The notes: generated by a model from the sequence alone, not told the origin. Numbered from the stretch's first letter, positions 19,143 to 28,869 are shown. The stretch: 64,000 bases of DNA from Azospirillum melinis (GCF_013340935.1 NZ_WHOS01000011.1:62001-126000), one strand, 5' to 3'. Program-made: numbers and translations.

Positions 19143-21035
19143 ATGGAAGCAAGCATGGATGGGCGGGAGCATGCGGCCAAGCTGCGCGCGCTCGCGCTGG
19201 GGGCGCTGGGTGTCGTCTATGGCGACATCGGCACCAGCCCGCTCTACACGCTGCGCGAATGCCTGACCGAGGGCGGCGGCTTTCCGCTGACGCCCGAAGT
19301 CATCCTGGGCGTGCTGTCGCTGATCTTCTGGGCGCTGATCATCACGGTGACGGTGAAGTACGTCATCTTCATCATGCGCGCCGACAACCAGGGCGAGGGC
19401 GGCATCCTGGCGCTGACCGCGCTGGCGCTGCGCGGCATGCGGCCGGGGCACCGGCGGACCGGGGTCGTCATGGCGATCGGCGTGATGGGCGCCTCGCTGT
19501 TCTACGGCGACAGCCTGATCACCCCCGCCATCTCGGTGCTCAGCGCGGTGGAGGGCCTGCATGTCGTCGCCCCCGCCCTGGACAGCTATGTCATCCCGAT
19601 CACGCTGACCATCCTGGTCGGGCTGTTCGTGCTGCAGCGATTCGGCACCGAGAAGGTCGGCAAGCTGTTCGGGCCGGTGATGCTGGTATGGTTCCTGACT
19701 CTGGCGGTGCTGGGTCTGGGGCAGATCATCCGCTATCCCGGCGTTCTGGGCGCGGTGTGGCCCGGCCATGCGGTGGAGATGCTGTTCAACCATGGCTGGC
19801 ACGGATTCCTGCTTCTGGGGGCCGTGGTGCTGGCGGTGACGGGGGCGGAGGCGCTCTATGCCGACATGGGGCATTTCGGCCGCAAGCCGATCCGCGGCGC
19901 CTGGTACAGCATCGTGCTGCCGTCGCTGCTGCTCTGCTATTTCGGCCAGGGCGCCCTGCTGCTGCACGAGCCGGAAGCCATCGAGAACCCCTTCTTCCAT
20001 CTGGCGCCGGACTGGGCGCAGGTGCCGCTGCTGCTGCTGGCCACCGCCGCCACCATCATCGCCGGGCAGGCGGTGATCTCCGGCGCCTATTCGGTGACCT
20101 TGCAGGCCATGCATCTGCGCTATCTGCCGCGGATGGAGGTGATGCACACGTCGGAGCACGAGAAGGGCCAGATCTACATGCCGCAGCTGACCTGGCTGCT
20201 GCTGGCCGGCGTCATCCTGCTGGTGCTGAGCTTCCAGACCTCCAGCAACCTCGCTGCCGCCTACGGCATCGCGGTGACCGGCACGATGGTGGCGACCACG
20301 CTGCTGGCCTACAAGGTGGCGCGCTCGCTCGGCCGCTGGAAGCTGTGGCAGGCGGTGCTGGCGCTGGCGGTGTTCCTGACCGTCGACATGGCGCTGTTCC
20401 TCGCCAATCTGGTGAAGGTGGAGGAGGGTGGCTGGTTCCCGCTGGTGGTCGGTGCTGCGGTCTTCCTGCTGATGGCGACGTGGCGGCGCGGCCGCGAGGT
20501 GGTGCGCAAGCGGCTGGCCGAGGATGCGCTGCCCTTCGACATGCTGCTGGAGCGGCTGAAGAGCGGGTCGGTGCAGCGGGTGCCGGGCACCGCGGTGTTC
20601 CTGACCGGCAACCCGCGCGGCCTGCCGCCGGGGCTGCTGCACAGCATGAAGCACTACAAGGTGCTGCATCAGCGCGTCGTCCTGCTGACCGTCGACATCG
20701 AGGATGTGCCGCATGTGCCGGACGAGCAGCGCTTCGAGTTGAAGGCGCTGTCGGCCGGGTTCTTCCGGCTGATCGTCCATTTCGGCTTCAAGGACGAACC
20801 GGATATCCCGGTGGCGCTGGAAAGCAAGCGCATCCCAGGACTGCCGTTCGAGCCGATGGAGACGACCTATTTCGTCAGCCGCGAAACGCTGATCCGCAGC
20901 CATGGCAAGTCCGGGTTGCCGCGCTGGCAGGAACCGCTGTTCATCTTCCTGTCGAAGCTGTCGTCCAGCGCGTCGGAGTATTTCTGCATCCCGCCCAACC
21001 GGGTGGTCGAGCTGGGCATGCAGCTGGAAATCTAG
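19143..21035 (+). CDS. kup: low-affinity potassium uptake protein Kup
   Basis: 630-residue K+/H+ symporter of the KUP/HAK/KT family, the usual length. The N-terminal signature GALGVVYGDIGTSPLYTLREC is intact. About twelve membrane helices cover residues 20-435 (for example GVMGASLFYGDSLITPAISVLSAVEG), followed by a roughly 190-residue cytoplasmic C-terminal domain (LLTVDIEDVPHVP, FVSRETLI) ending LGMQLEI. ATG 19143 follows a gap after the divergent GGDEF gene. No regulatory kdp-type elements are visible. Confidence 0.97.
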   Translation: MEASMDGREHAAKLRALALGALGVVYGDIGTSPLYTLRECLTEGGGFPLTPEVILGVLSLIFWALIITVTVKYVIFIMRADNQGEGGILALTALALRGMRPGHRRTGVVMAIGVMGASLFYGDSLITPAISVLSAVEGLHVVAPALDSYVIPITLTILVGLFVLQRFGTEKVGKLFGPVMLVWFLTLAVLGLGQIIRYPGVLGAVWPGHAVEMLFNHGWHGFLLLGAVVLAVTGAEALYADMGHFGRKPIRGAWYSIVLPSLLLCYFGQGALLLHEPEAIENPFFHLAPDWAQVPLLLLATAATIIAGQAVISGAYSVTLQAMHLRYLPRMEVMHTSEHEKGQIYMPQLTWLLLAGVILLVLSFQTSSNLAAAYGIAVTGTMVATTLLAYKVARSLGRWKLWQAVLALAVFLTVDMALFLANLVKVEEGGWFPLVVGAAVFLLMATWRRGREVVRKRLAEDALPFDMLLERLKSGSVQRVPGTAVFLTGNPRGLPPGLLHSMKHYKVLHQRVVLLTVDIEDVPHVPDEQRFELKALSAGFFRLIVHFGFKDEPDIPVALESKRIPGLPFEPMETTYFVSRETLIRSHGKSGLPRWQEPLFIFLSKLSSSASEYFCIPPNRVVELGMQLEI

Positions 21036-21102
21036 GGCCGGGTTTGCCGGACAGGGTCTTGGCGGCCGAATTTACCGGCCGAACGTGCCGATAGGGGCGG
21101 CG

Positions 21103-21130
21103 GGCGGGGGCAGTTTCTGCCGCCCCCGCC
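21103..21130 (+). terminator. possible terminator after kup
   Basis: GC-rich hairpin GGCGGGGG / CCCCCGCC with an internal loop and a TTT apex, about 70 bases after the kup stop. No T-run follows, so it may be factor-assisted or only an RNA-stabilising structure. Confidence 0.35.
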
Positions 21131-21181
21131 AGAAGGCCACTCATCCCGTGCCGCTAGCGGGCGGTCAATACCGGACAGCCA

Positions 21182-21436
21182 CTACCAGACAATAGACACT
21201 GGCGGTTTGTAGGCGGAGGCGGCGAACATCTGCCGGACCGCCAGTTCCAGCTTGATCTGCGCCTCCGATTTCTTGACGAAGGACAGGTCTATGTCGCCCA
21301 GGGACTTCACCACGCAGCCGGAGCGGCTGAGATTGCGGAGCGCCGCCTGGGACGACTGCTGTTTTTCCTCAGGGATGGCTGTGATCGTGGCCGATCCCTC
21401 CGGCGGCCGGACGACATAGAGGTCGAATTTCGGCAT
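21182..21436 (-). CDS. hypothetical protein, 84 residues
   Basis: Small soluble protein beginning MPKFDLYVVRPPEGSATI, with GGAGGG about 5 bases before ATG 21436. The rest is mixed strand/helix (SQAALRNLSRSGCVVKSLGDIDLSFVKKSE, then a helix LELAVRQMFAASAY). It has one Cys, no signal peptide and no recognisable motif. It is convergent with kup and lies downstream of a lipoprotein gene on the same strand (86-base gap). No function can be proposed. Confidence 0.6.
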   Translation of the reverse strand: MPKFDLYVVRPPEGSATITAIPEEKQQSSQAALRNLSRSGCVVKSLGDIDLSFVKKSEAQIKLELAVRQMFAASAYKPPVSIVW

Positions 21437-21522
21437 GGGCACCCTCCGTTCTGACGAAACGTCGGGTGCCCCACCGCAAAGGCCGGGCCAACTCTTGCGC
21501 CCGGCCAACTCTTACAAAAAGG

Positions 21523-22119
21523 TCAGCGCCGGACCATCGGCGCCAGATCCTTGCGGATGCCGGCATCCAGGCGGGCGTTCAGATCGTCCATCATCCGGCG
21601 GGTCATTTCCAGGAAGGTGGCCTCGCGGTCGGCCAGCGAGATGTTCTCCGCCACGGTGGTGGAATGGGTGACGGTGGAGCGGGTCACGCCGCGGAAGCCG
21701 CCATTGCCGGTGTCCGGCACCTCGCCGGCGATCTCCACCTCGATCCGGCCGTCATAGCGCTGGGCCTGGTCGTTGGTGAAATAGCCGGTGATGCCCTTCT
21801 TGGTGGGCAGCGCCACCTCGACGATGCTGGCGTCGCGGATGGTGACGCGCACACGGCCCGTCCCGCCGGCCGCCTGCAACCGCTCCGCCGCCCAACGCCG
21901 CACCGCCTCGGCCGGCGGAACCGCGGAGCGGTCCTCCACATGCTTGCCGCCAACCGGACGGTAGGCGTCGACCACGTCGACGGTGCCGGCATTCAGGACG
22001 ATCGGCCCGAAATTGGAGAAGTCGACCGGACGGGGCGCCGGCCGCGGCGGCGCGCTCTGGCAGGCGGCAAGCAGAAGGGTGGCCATTCCGGCGGCGAGGG
22101 TGAAGCGGCGCGACAGCAT
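21523..22119 (-). CDS. predicted lipoprotein of unknown function
   Basis: 198 residues with a lipoprotein signal peptide: basic N-terminus MLSRRF, hydrophobic stretch TLAAGMATLLLAAC, and the lipobox Cys at residue 20 followed by QSAPPRPAPRPV, a flexible linker. The mature part has a strand-rich middle (GRVRVTIRDASIVEVALP, YDGRIEVEIAGEV) and a C-terminal helix (EMTRRMMDDLNARLDAGI). It is probably attached to the outer or inner membrane facing the periplasm. The family was not identified. Confidence 0.78.
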   Translation of the reverse strand: MLSRRFTLAAGMATLLLAACQSAPPRPAPRPVDFSNFGPIVLNAGTVDVVDAYRPVGGKHVEDRSAVPPAEAVRRWAAERLQAAGGTGRVRVTIRDASIVEVALPTKKGITGYFTNDQAQRYDGRIEVEIAGEVPDTGNGGFRGVTRSTVTHSTTVAENISLADREATFLEMTRRMMDDLNARLDAGIRKDLAPMVRR

Positions 22120-22245
22120 GGGGGCTCCGGTTCTTGGGCTGCTTTCGGCAACCTGGGTTGCTGGAAAAGGAAGGGGGCGCGGCGCGGACGCCGCGCCCCC
22201 ATGAACGCGTTTTTGTCTGACCCTATTTCCAAGAGGGAGGCGGGG

Positions 22246-23187
22246 TCAGGAGGCAGGACCATACACGCGGTCGAGATCCGCGTCGGTGAAGTGGTAGTCG
22301 GTCGAGCAGAACTGGCAGGTCACTTCGACCCGGCCGTCGTCGATCTTCAGCTCCTGCACCTCTTCGCGGGGCAGGCTGCGCAGCATGTTCTCCACCCGCT
22401 CGCGCGAGCAGCGGCAGCCGAAGCGCAGGGCGTTGCCCTCATAGACCCGCACGCCGTCCTCGTGGAACAGGCGGTAGAGCAGGTCGGCGGCCGGCAAATC
22501 GGTCGACAGCAGCTCGTCGCCGCTGACGCTGGCCATCAGCGCCATGGCGCGGCGCCAATCGTCCTCGCTGTCCGACGCGGTCAGCCCCTGTTCCTGCGGC
22601 AGGCGCTGGACCATGATGCCGCCGGTGCGCCAGGGGCCGAAGGAACCGTCCGGCAGCGCCGCGCGGTCGACCGAGACGGTCAGGCCGGTGTCGATCTGCT
22701 CGGACTGGCGGAAGTAATGCTGGACGCAGTCGGTCAGCGTCTTGCCGTACAGCTCGACGATGCCCTGGTAACGGTCGGTGTCGGGGCCCTGGTCCACCGT
22801 GAAGGCGATATAGCCCTTGCCCAGCAGGGCGGCGGCCGGGGCGATGTCGACGTCCCGCTCGGCCTTGGCCAGCGCTTCCGGATCGAACTGGGCATAGGCG
22901 CGCACGTCGCCGACCGAGGTGACGTCGGCCACCATCAGGCGGATCGGCCCGTCGCCCTTGGTCTGGAGCGTGAAGATGCCCTCGTACTTCAGCATGCTGG
23001 CGAGCAGCACGGCGAGCGTCGCCGTCTCCGCCAGGAAGCGGGCAACGGTCGGCGGATAATCGTGGCGGGTCAGGATCTCGTCGATCGCCGGCCCCAGCTT
23101 GACGATGCGGCCGCGCAGGCGCGACGCCTCGATCTGGAACGGCAGGACGAAATCATCGGTGAGCGGGCGGACGGACGGATCGTCCAT
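22246..23187 (-). CDS. hslO: redox-regulated chaperone Hsp33
   Basis: 313-residue holdase activated by oxidative stress. The N-terminal fold is recognised by SRLRGRIVKLGPAIDEILTRHDYPPTVARFLAE. The redox switch is intact: FGCRCS (about residue 257) and CQFC (about 292) supply the four zinc-binding cysteines that form disulfides when oxidised. Downstream of argF in the order argD-argF-hslO, which is common in alphaproteobacteria. A palindrome at 23288-23319 lies between argF and this gene. Confidence 0.96.
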   Translation of the reverse strand: MDDPSVRPLTDDFVLPFQIEASRLRGRIVKLGPAIDEILTRHDYPPTVARFLAETATLAVLLASMLKYEGIFTLQTKGDGPIRLMVADVTSVGDVRAYAQFDPEALAKAERDVDIAPAAALLGKGYIAFTVDQGPDTDRYQGIVELYGKTLTDCVQHYFRQSEQIDTGLTVSVDRAALPDGSFGPWRTGGIMVQRLPQEQGLTASDSEDDWRRAMALMASVSGDELLSTDLPAADLLYRLFHEDGVRVYEGNALRFGCRCSRERVENMLRSLPREEVQELKIDDGRVEVTCQFCSTDYHFTDADLDRVYGPAS

Positions 23188-23287
23188 AGGGCAGATTCCT
23201 TAAGACAGAGACCGGTTATGCGGGCGTAGGGCCGAAGATCGGGGTGCGGATGGGCCGAATCAAGATCGGCAGGGCACCCATGCGAGT

Positions 23288-23319
23288 TTGGCCCTCTCCC
23301 GGGGTGGGAAGAGGGCCAA
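23288..23319. repeat. short palindrome of the CCCTCTCCC type
   Basis: TTGGCCCTCTCCC paired with GGGAAGAGGGCCAA around a GGGGT apex, between argF and hslO. It resembles one hairpin of the composite elements at 4333 and 14003 and could be a solo copy or a terminator-like structure after argF. Confidence 0.55.
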
Positions 23320-23354
23320 TCGAAGCGTCGAATGCAGGGATCGGGCGTGGACGG

Positions 23355-24308
23355 TCAGTCCAGCACGCCCATGCACCAGCCGAGGATTGCCTTCTGGGCG
23401 TGCAGGCGGTTTTCCGCCTCGTCCCAGACCACCGAATGACGGCCGTCGATCACGCCGTCGGTCACTTCCTCGTTCCGGTGGGCCGGCAGGCAGTGCATGA
23501 ACAGCGCCTCCGGGTGCGCGTGTGCCATCAGCGCCTCGTTCACCTGATAGGGGGCGAGGATCGCGGCGCGCTCGTCCACATCGGTGTTGTGCATCGAGGC
23601 CCAGGCGTCGGTGATGACGCATTCGGCCCCGGCCACCGCCTCTTCCGGGCTGTCGGTGACGACCAGACGGCCGCTGCCCTCGCGCTCGGCCCAGGCCAGC
23701 AGGTCCGGCGACGGGCCGTAGACGGTCGGGCAGGCCAGACGCAGTTCGAAGCCGAAGCGGACGGCGGCATGCGCCCAGCTGACCGCGACGTTGTTGCAGT
23801 CGCCGATCCAGGCGACGGTCCGGCCGTTGATCGGACCGCGATGCTCCTCGAAGGTCATCAGGTCGGCCATGATCTGGCAGGGGTGGGTCTGGTCGGTCAG
23901 GCCGTTGATGATCGGAATGCTGGCATGGGCCGCCAGCTCATGCACCCGCTCCTCGCCGGTGGTGCGGACCATCACCGCATCGACGAAACGCGACAGCACG
24001 CGGGCGGTGTCGCCGATGGTCTCGCCGCGGCCCAACTGCATGTCGTCGGGCTTCAGCACCACGACATTGCCGCCGAACTGCTGCATGCCGACCTCGAACG
24101 ACACGCGGGTGCGGGTCGAGGGCTTCTCGAAGATCAGGGCCAGCGAACGGCCGGCCAGCAGGGTGGAATGGGCCAGCCGGTCCTTCTTCAGGTCGGCCTT
24201 GATGCGGACGGCATGGTCGAGCAGGCGGCGCAGGGTGGCGCCGTCCATCCGGTCGATGTCGAGGAAATGCCGAACCGTGCCGTTGGCGGTGTTGTTGTCG
24301 CCGTTCAT
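23355..24308 (-). CDS. argF: ornithine carbamoyltransferase
   Basis: 317 residues; condenses ornithine with carbamoyl phosphate to citrulline in arginine synthesis. The carbamoyl-phosphate loop [12 protein letters not shown] (about 63-74), the HPCQIMADL motif and the ornithine-binding [11 protein letters not shown] near the C-terminus are all present. Start ATG 24308 overlaps the argD stop as ATGA, so translation is coupled and the pair forms one operon. The frame open upstream of 24308 is the argD antisense/shadow frame. Confidence 0.97.
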   Translation of the reverse strand: MNGDNNTANGTVRHFLDIDRMDGATLRRLLDHAVRIKADLKKDRLAHSTLLAGRSLALIFEKPSTRTRVSFEVGMQQFGGNVVVLKPDDMQLGRGETIGDTARVLSRFVDAVMVRTTGEERVHELAAHASIPIINGLTDQTHPCQIMADLMTFEEHRGPINGRTVAWIGDCNNVAVSWAHAAVRFGFELRLACPTVYGPSPDLLAWAEREGSGRLVVTDSPEEAVAGAECVITDAWASMHNTDVDERAAILAPYQVNEALMAHAHPEALFMHCLPAHRNEEVTDGVIDGRHSVVWDEAENRLHAQKAILGWCMGVLD

Positions 24309-25477
24309 CCCACGCACTCCTGCGCCGTCCGGTCGAGAATCCCGACGGCTTCGTTCACTTCGGCTTCGCCGATGTTCAGGGGCGGCAGCAGCCGCACCAC
24401 ATTGTCGCCGGCCGGAACCGCCAGCAGGCCGTTGGCGCGCAGCTTCGCCACCACCTCGCCGACCGGCTGGCCCAGCTTGAGGCCCAGCATCAGGCCCTGG
24501 CCGCGCAGCTCCAGGAACATCGACGGATGCCTGGCGATCAGCTCCTCCAGGCGGCCGCGCAGCAGGACCGAGGTCTTCTGAACGTCGTCCAGGAAGCCCG
24601 GCGCCAGCACGACGTCCAGCACGGCGTTGCCGACGGCGGTCGCCAGCGGGTTGCCGCCATAGGTCGAGCCGTGGGTGCCGGCGGTCATGCCGGACGCCGC
24701 ACGCTCGGTGGCAAGGCAGGCGCCGAGCGGGAAGCCGCCGCCGATGCCCTTGGCGACGCACATGACGTCCGGCGTGATGCCCGCCCATTCATGGGCGAAC
24801 AGCTTGCCGGTGCGGCCCATGCCGCACTGGATCTCGTCCAGGAACAGCAGCAGGCCATGCTCGTCGCACAGTGCACGCAGGCCGCGCAGGAACTCCACCG
24901 AGCCGGCACGGATGCCGCCCTCGCCCTGGATCGGCTCGACGCAGATGCCGCCGGTGGCCGGCGTGATCGCGGCGCGCACGGCGTCGAGGTCGCCGAAGGG
25001 CACCTGATCGAAGCCGTCCAGCAGCGGGTCGAAGCCGTGCACCAGCTTCTCCTGCTTGGCGGCCGAGATGGCGCCCAGCGTGCGGCCGTGGAAGGCCTGC
25101 TCGAAGGTGATGATGCGGTTCTTCTGCGGGTTGCCGCTGTCATAATGGTACTTGCGGACGGCCTTGGCGCCGCATTCCCACGCTTCCGCACCGGAGTTCG
25201 TGAAGAACACCGTGTCGGCGAAGGTCACCTCGGTCAGGCGCTTGCCCAGGCTCTCCTGCCCGGCGACCCGGAACAGGTTGGAGGTGTGCCACAGCTTCTG
25301 CGCCTGCTCGGTCAGCTTTTCGACCAGATAGGGATGCGCGTGACCCAGGGCGTTCACCGCGACGCCGGCGGCGAAGTCGAGGAATCGTCGCCCGTCGGTC
25401 GCGTAGAGATACGGACCTTCACCGCGCTCGAAAACAACATCGGCGCGGGCGTATGTGGGCATAACGACGGGGATCAC
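24305..25477 (-). CDS. argD: acetylornithine/succinyldiaminopimelate aminotransferase
   Basis: 390-residue PLP enzyme of class III aminotransferases. Near the N-terminus is [28 protein letters not shown]; the PLP-binding strand [21 protein letters not shown] and the Schiff-base lysine in [16 protein letters not shown] are intact. It converts N-acetylglutamate semialdehyde to N-acetylornithine and in many bacteria also serves lysine synthesis. Start ATG 25477 ([13 protein letters not shown]) or ATG 25462 are both plausible. First gene of argD-argF. Confidence 0.96.
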   Translation of the reverse strand: MIPVVMPTYARADVVFERGEGPYLYATDGRRFLDFAAGVAVNALGHAHPYLVEKLTEQAQKLWHTSNLFRVAGQESLGKRLTEVTFADTVFFTNSGAEAWECGAKAVRKYHYDSGNPQKNRIITFEQAFHGRTLGAISAAKQEKLVHGFDPLLDGFDQVPFGDLDAVRAAITPATGGICVEPIQGEGGIRAGSVEFLRGLRALCDEHGLLLFLDEIQCGMGRTGKLFAHEWAGITPDVMCVAKGIGGGFPLGACLATERAASGMTAGTHGSTYGGNPLATAVGNAVLDVVLAPGFLDDVQKTSVLLRGRLEELIARHPSMFLELRGQGLMLGLKLGQPVGEVVAKLRANGLLAVPAGDNVVRLLPPLNIGEAEVNEAVGILDRTAQECVG

Positions 25478-25603
25478 GGCTTTGGTCTCCCAAAAAAGGA
25501 AAATCCGGCGGCCAATGCCTGACCGCCGGGAACGGCAAATATCCGGGGATTGATGGGTTCTGTCAACGGACAGGGGTGAAAAAGCGCTGTTTTCGCAGCG
25601 TCT

Positions 25604-26407
25604 TCACGCCTTAAGCTTGTAGCCGGTCTTGAACATGCGCCAAGCGAGCCACCACAGGCCGGCATTCACGCCCAGCATCACCGCCACGCCCAGCCAGCGC
25701 GCCCCGTCGGACACCCCGATGAAGCCGTAGCGGAAGCCGTCGATCATGTAGAAGAACGGGTCGAAATGGGCGACCCACCAGAAGACCGGCGGCAGGGTGT
25801 CGACCGAATAGAAGGTGCCGGACAGGAAGGACAGCGGCGTCACCACGAAGTTGGTCACCGCGGCGATGTTGTCGAACTTCTCCGACCAGACGCCGCCGAC
25901 CAGACCCAGCAGCGAAAGCAGCATCGACGCCATCACGGCATGGAACAGGACGAAGCCCGGATGCGGCATGTGCATCGGGATCACCGCCCAGATGGCCAGA
26001 CCGGTCACCAGACCGACCACGATGCCGCGGGTGACGCCGCCCAGCACGAAGCCGCTGACCAGCTCCATCGGCGACAAGGGCGGCATCAGGATGTCGACGA
26101 TGTTGCCCTGGACCTTGGCGATCACGACGGAGGAGGAGGTGTTGGCGAAGGCGTTCTGCACCATCGCCATCATGATCAGGCCGGGGGCCAGGAACTCCAG
26201 GTAAGGTGTGGCGCCGACCATCCGCACCGCCGACCCCAGCGACAGGGCGAACACCGCGTAATAGAGCAGCGTCGTCACCACCGGCGCCCAGACGGTCTGC
26301 TGGTGCACCTTGATGAAGCGCCGCACCTCGCGTGCGTAGAGCGTCCACAGGCCGATCCAGTTGACGGAACCGACATTGCGCGGCATGGGAGGAAGGGGAA
26401 GGGTCAT
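25604..26407 (-). CDS. ABC-2 type transporter permease
   Basis: 267 residues with about six membrane helices, matching ABC-2 family exporters (NodJ/KpsM-like and drug exporters). Conserved parts include the N-terminal amphipathic ARE VRRFIK region, the LEFLAPGLIMMAMVQNAF helix, the cytoplasmic IVDILMPPLSPMELVSGFVLGG segment and HFDPFFYMIDGFRYGFIG. The ATPase partner normally found next to such permeases is not in the window, so either it is encoded elsewhere or lost. Substrate unknown. Confidence 0.88.
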   Translation of the reverse strand: MTLPLPPMPRNVGSVNWIGLWTLYAREVRRFIKVHQQTVWAPVVTTLLYYAVFALSLGSAVRMVGATPYLEFLAPGLIMMAMVQNAFANTSSSVVIAKVQGNIVDILMPPLSPMELVSGFVLGGVTRGIVVGLVTGLAIWAVIPMHMPHPGFVLFHAVMASMLLSLLGLVGGVWSEKFDNIAAVTNFVVTPLSFLSGTFYSVDTLPPVFWWVAHFDPFFYMIDGFRYGFIGVSDGARWLGVAVMLGVNAGLWWLAWRMFKTGYKLKA

Positions 26408-26589
26408 CGCGTCACGATCTGCCTTTTGGGAACCGGCACCCGCGGTTTCGGCGCCCCTGGGGGAGCCGATGGAGAGCCGGAACTGTTTCGCCAGGAAAGG
26501 GCGCCGGGTAGGTCACGGACCGCCAGTAAGGCCACGGACTGTACGTGCGGCCCGCCCATCCGGCAACCGCCGCCGCCGAAGGGACTGCC

Positions 26590-27183
26590 ATGAACACCGA
26601 CGATAAGCGCCCTTTGAACAAGAACGCCGGTCCGCCGGCGAGAAAGCCGCCCAAGCGGGTCACGCCGCAGTATCTGGAGAACGCGGCGCTGCATTATCTG
26701 GAGCGCTTCGCCAGTTCGACATCCAATCTGCGCCGGGTGCTGATGCGCAAGGTCGACCTGTCGGCCAAGGCCCATGGCACCGACCGCGAGGAGGGGGGCC
26801 GCTGGATCGATGAGCTGCTGGCGCGCTATGTCCGCAGCGGCCTGCTGAACGACGAGACCTATGCCCGGATGCGCACCGAAAGCCTGCACCGCCGCGGCGC
26901 CTCCACCCGGCTGATCGCCCAGAAGCTGGCCGGCAAGGGCATCGGCCGCGACGAGGCCGACAAGGCGCTGGACAGCCTGCGCGAGGATGTCGGACCCGAT
27001 CTGGATTTGACGGCGGCGCTGGCGCTGGCGAAGCGGCGCCGACTGGGACCCTACCGGCGGCCGGAACAGCGCGCGGCGCAGCGGGAAAAGGACATGGCGG
27101 CGCTGGGCCGCGCCGGCTTCGGCTATGAGATCGCCCGGCGGGTGGTGGATGCCGAGGATCCGGACGGGCTGCTGGAGGAGTAG
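26590..27183 (+). CDS. recX: RecX family regulatory protein
   Basis: 197 residues, built of three-helix repeats typical of RecX, which modulates RecA filaments. Recognisable segments: ENAALHYLERFASSTSNLRRVLMRK, the WIDELLARYVRSGLLNDETYARM repeat and RGASTRLIAQKLAGKGIGRDEAD. ATG 26590 was preferred; the frame is open from 26545 but those residues are low-complexity. recA is not adjacent. The gene diverges from the ABC-2 permease. Assignment is by repeat pattern rather than by an invariant catalytic residue. Confidence 0.82.
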   Translation: MNTDDKRPLNKNAGPPARKPPKRVTPQYLENAALHYLERFASSTSNLRRVLMRKVDLSAKAHGTDREEGGRWIDELLARYVRSGLLNDETYARMRTESLHRRGASTRLIAQKLAGKGIGRDEADKALDSLREDVGPDLDLTAALALAKRRRLGPYRRPEQRAAQREKDMAALGRAGFGYEIARRVVDAEDPDGLLEE

Positions 27184-27216
27184 GGCGTCGGCCGATGGAG
27201 CTTGACGATGAAACGT

Positions 27217-27246
27217 CGTGGAACATCTTCCCGGAGATGTTCCACG
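27217..27246. repeat. perfect 12-bp inverted repeat after recX
   Basis: CGTGGAACATCT (27217-27228) pairs exactly with AGATGTTCCACG (27235-27246) around the six-base loop TCCCGG. It starts 34 bases after the recX stop; no T-run follows, so it may be a terminator without a U tract, or a protein-binding site. Confidence 0.55.
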
Positions 27247-27440
27247 GTTCACATCGCAAGAAATGGTCGGCCCGGAAATGGGGGGCCTGAAACGACGAAA
27301 CGCGCGGCACCCTTTCGGATGTCGCGCGCCGCTCTCTTACCGGGAGTCGGAATCGTCCTGTACGCGTCCTAAATCTCATCGGCGGAGCGGCAAGCGCCCC
27401 GCCTCAGCACACCAAACGCGCCCCAGAATCGGGGAAGCGA

Positions 27441-27740
27441 TCAGGCCGCAGCCTGCTGCTTCTCCTGCGCCTTGGAGATCCGGCGCTTGATGCGACGGGC
27501 ATCCAGGCTCAGCACCGCGTCCTTCGCATCGAGCAGGAAGGCGTCGAGGCCACCCTTGTGCTCGATCGAGCGGATCGCGTTCACCGAGAGGCGCAGACGC
27601 ACCAGCTGACCCAGGCTGTCGCTGAGCAGCGACGTTTCCTGGAGGTTCGGCTGGAAGCGGCGACGATTCTTGTTGTTGGCGTGGCTGACGTTGTTGCCAA
27701 ACTGCGTGCCCTTGCCGGTCACGGAGCACCGACGTGCCAT
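27441..27740 (-). CDS. rpmB: 50S ribosomal protein L28
   Basis: 99 residues. The start [24 protein letters not shown] is the L28 signature, followed by [11 protein letters not shown] and [19 protein letters not shown]. Proteobacterial L28 is about 78-98 residues; here an extra C-terminal helical, Gln/Ala-rich tail is present ([11 protein letters not shown]), as in other alphaproteobacteria. It stands alone; rpmG is not adjacent. Upstream 27741-27970 is a non-coding AT-containing stretch that probably carries its promoter. Confidence 0.97.
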   Translation of the reverse strand: MARRCSVTGKGTQFGNNVSHANNKNRRRFQPNLQETSLLSDSLGQLVRLRLSVNAIRSIEHKGGLDAFLLDAKDAVLSLDARRIKRRISKAQEKQQAAA

Positions 27741-27970
27741 CGGACTGTTCCTTTATTTTAGCAAATGAAACCCGGTAACGGACGGCCTGCCGCCCGAAGG
27801 AGGCCGCTATATAGTCGAACAAAAGCGCCGTCGTCAAGCCTGTCTTCAAACCGGGAACCGCGATGAAACCGTTAAAGCCTGAGTCGTCGCGGGAGTGTGG
27901 AGAGTCGAAGCGCGGCGGCCTCTTCGATCCGACGAAGAGACGAGCCGCGCCAATCTTGTGCCGACGGGTG

Positions 27971-28672
27971 TCAGTTCACGGTCGGGGAGGTCTTCGACGC
28001 CGGCTTGGCGGCCAGCGGCTTGGCGGGGCGGCGCTGCGCCGGCTTGGCCACCGCCTTCGCCTCGGCGGCGATTGCCGCGGCGGGGGCGGCCGTCTCGGCC
28101 TTCACCGTTTCGACCAGTTCCTTCACCGGAACCTCGACCTGCTCGGCGGCCGGAGCGGCAACGGTGGCGGCGACCGGAGCGGTCTCCGCAGCAACAGCCG
28201 GAACAGGGGCCGGAACCGGGGCGGCGATTTCGACCTTCGGGGCCTCGACCTTCGGGGCGGCAATCACCGGGGCGGCCACCGGTGCCGGCTTCGGAGTCTC
28301 GGCCTTCGGAGCCTCGGCCTTCGGGGCCGGGGCAGCCTCCGCGGCCGGAGCCGGCAGGGCGGTGATCTCGGCGGCGATCTTGGTGGAGACGTCCAGGAAG
28401 CCCTGCACGCTCTCGGTCACGCGGGCCTGGGTGGTGGACAGCCAGTCGCGCTGAAGTGCGGCCAGATCGGCGGCGTTGCGGGCCTTGCCGAGCCCGGCGG
28501 CCAGGCGGCTGGCGTCGTTGACCGAGGCGGTGACGCCGTCGAACCAGCGGCGGTAGCCGTCCTGCACCAGCGTGGCGACGCGGGCGGACTTGGCAGCAGC
28601 AGTGGCGGCAGTGGTTTGGGCGTTGGTCTTGAACAGGTTCAGGACGTTGGCGGGGGTCGGCTGAGCGGTCAT
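27971..28672 (-). CDS. phasin family protein (PHA granule-associated)
   Basis: 233 residues. The N-terminal helical region (about 1-125) with ALQRDWLSTTQARVTESVQGFLDVSTKIAAEI resembles Phasin_2 proteins that coat polyhydroxyalkanoate granules. The rest is a low-complexity Ala/Pro/Lys/Val tail (repeats such as PKAEAPKAE and PKVEAPKVE) ending with basic AKPAQRRPAKPLAAK. ATG 28672 has GGGAGA 7 bases upstream. Two PhaR/PhbF-type sites lie at 28838-28869, about 165-200 bases upstream, which supports the assignment independently. No phaC or phaB gene is in the window. Confidence 0.82.
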   Translation of the reverse strand: MTAQPTPANVLNLFKTNAQTTAATAAAKSARVATLVQDGYRRWFDGVTASVNDASRLAAGLGKARNAADLAALQRDWLSTTQARVTESVQGFLDVSTKIAAEITALPAPAAEAAPAPKAEAPKAETPKPAPVAAPVIAAPKVEAPKVEIAAPVPAPVPAVAAETAPVAATVAAPAAEQVEVPVKELVETVKAETAAPAAAIAAEAKAVAKPAQRRPAKPLAAKPASKTSPTVN

Positions 28673-28837
28673 GGCGTTGTCTCCCGTAGAGCAAGGCATA
28701 TTGGCGGAAACGGAAAGGCCGCTCCGGCGTAACCCCAGGAGACCGCGGGCACCCCGGCCCAAGCGACGGAGGCGAATCGACAAAGTCGAATCGGCGCACG
28801 TCGCCCCTTTCCCGCCCGGAACAGAATAGCCCTACGG

Positions 28838-28869
28838 TTGGTGCGGTGCAACGGATTTGTTGCGGTGCA
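28838..28869. promoter_or_regulatory. two tandem PhaR/PhbF-like operator sites
   Basis: Positions 28838-28850 (TGGTGCGGTGCAA) and 28857-28869 (TGTTGCGGTGCAA) each match TG-N-TGC-N3-GCAA, the motif described for the PhaR-family repressor PhbF of Herbaspirillum. The copies are 19 bases apart, close to two helical turns, so two dimers could bind the same face. They lie between meaB and the phasin, upstream of the phasin. Confidence 0.6.
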
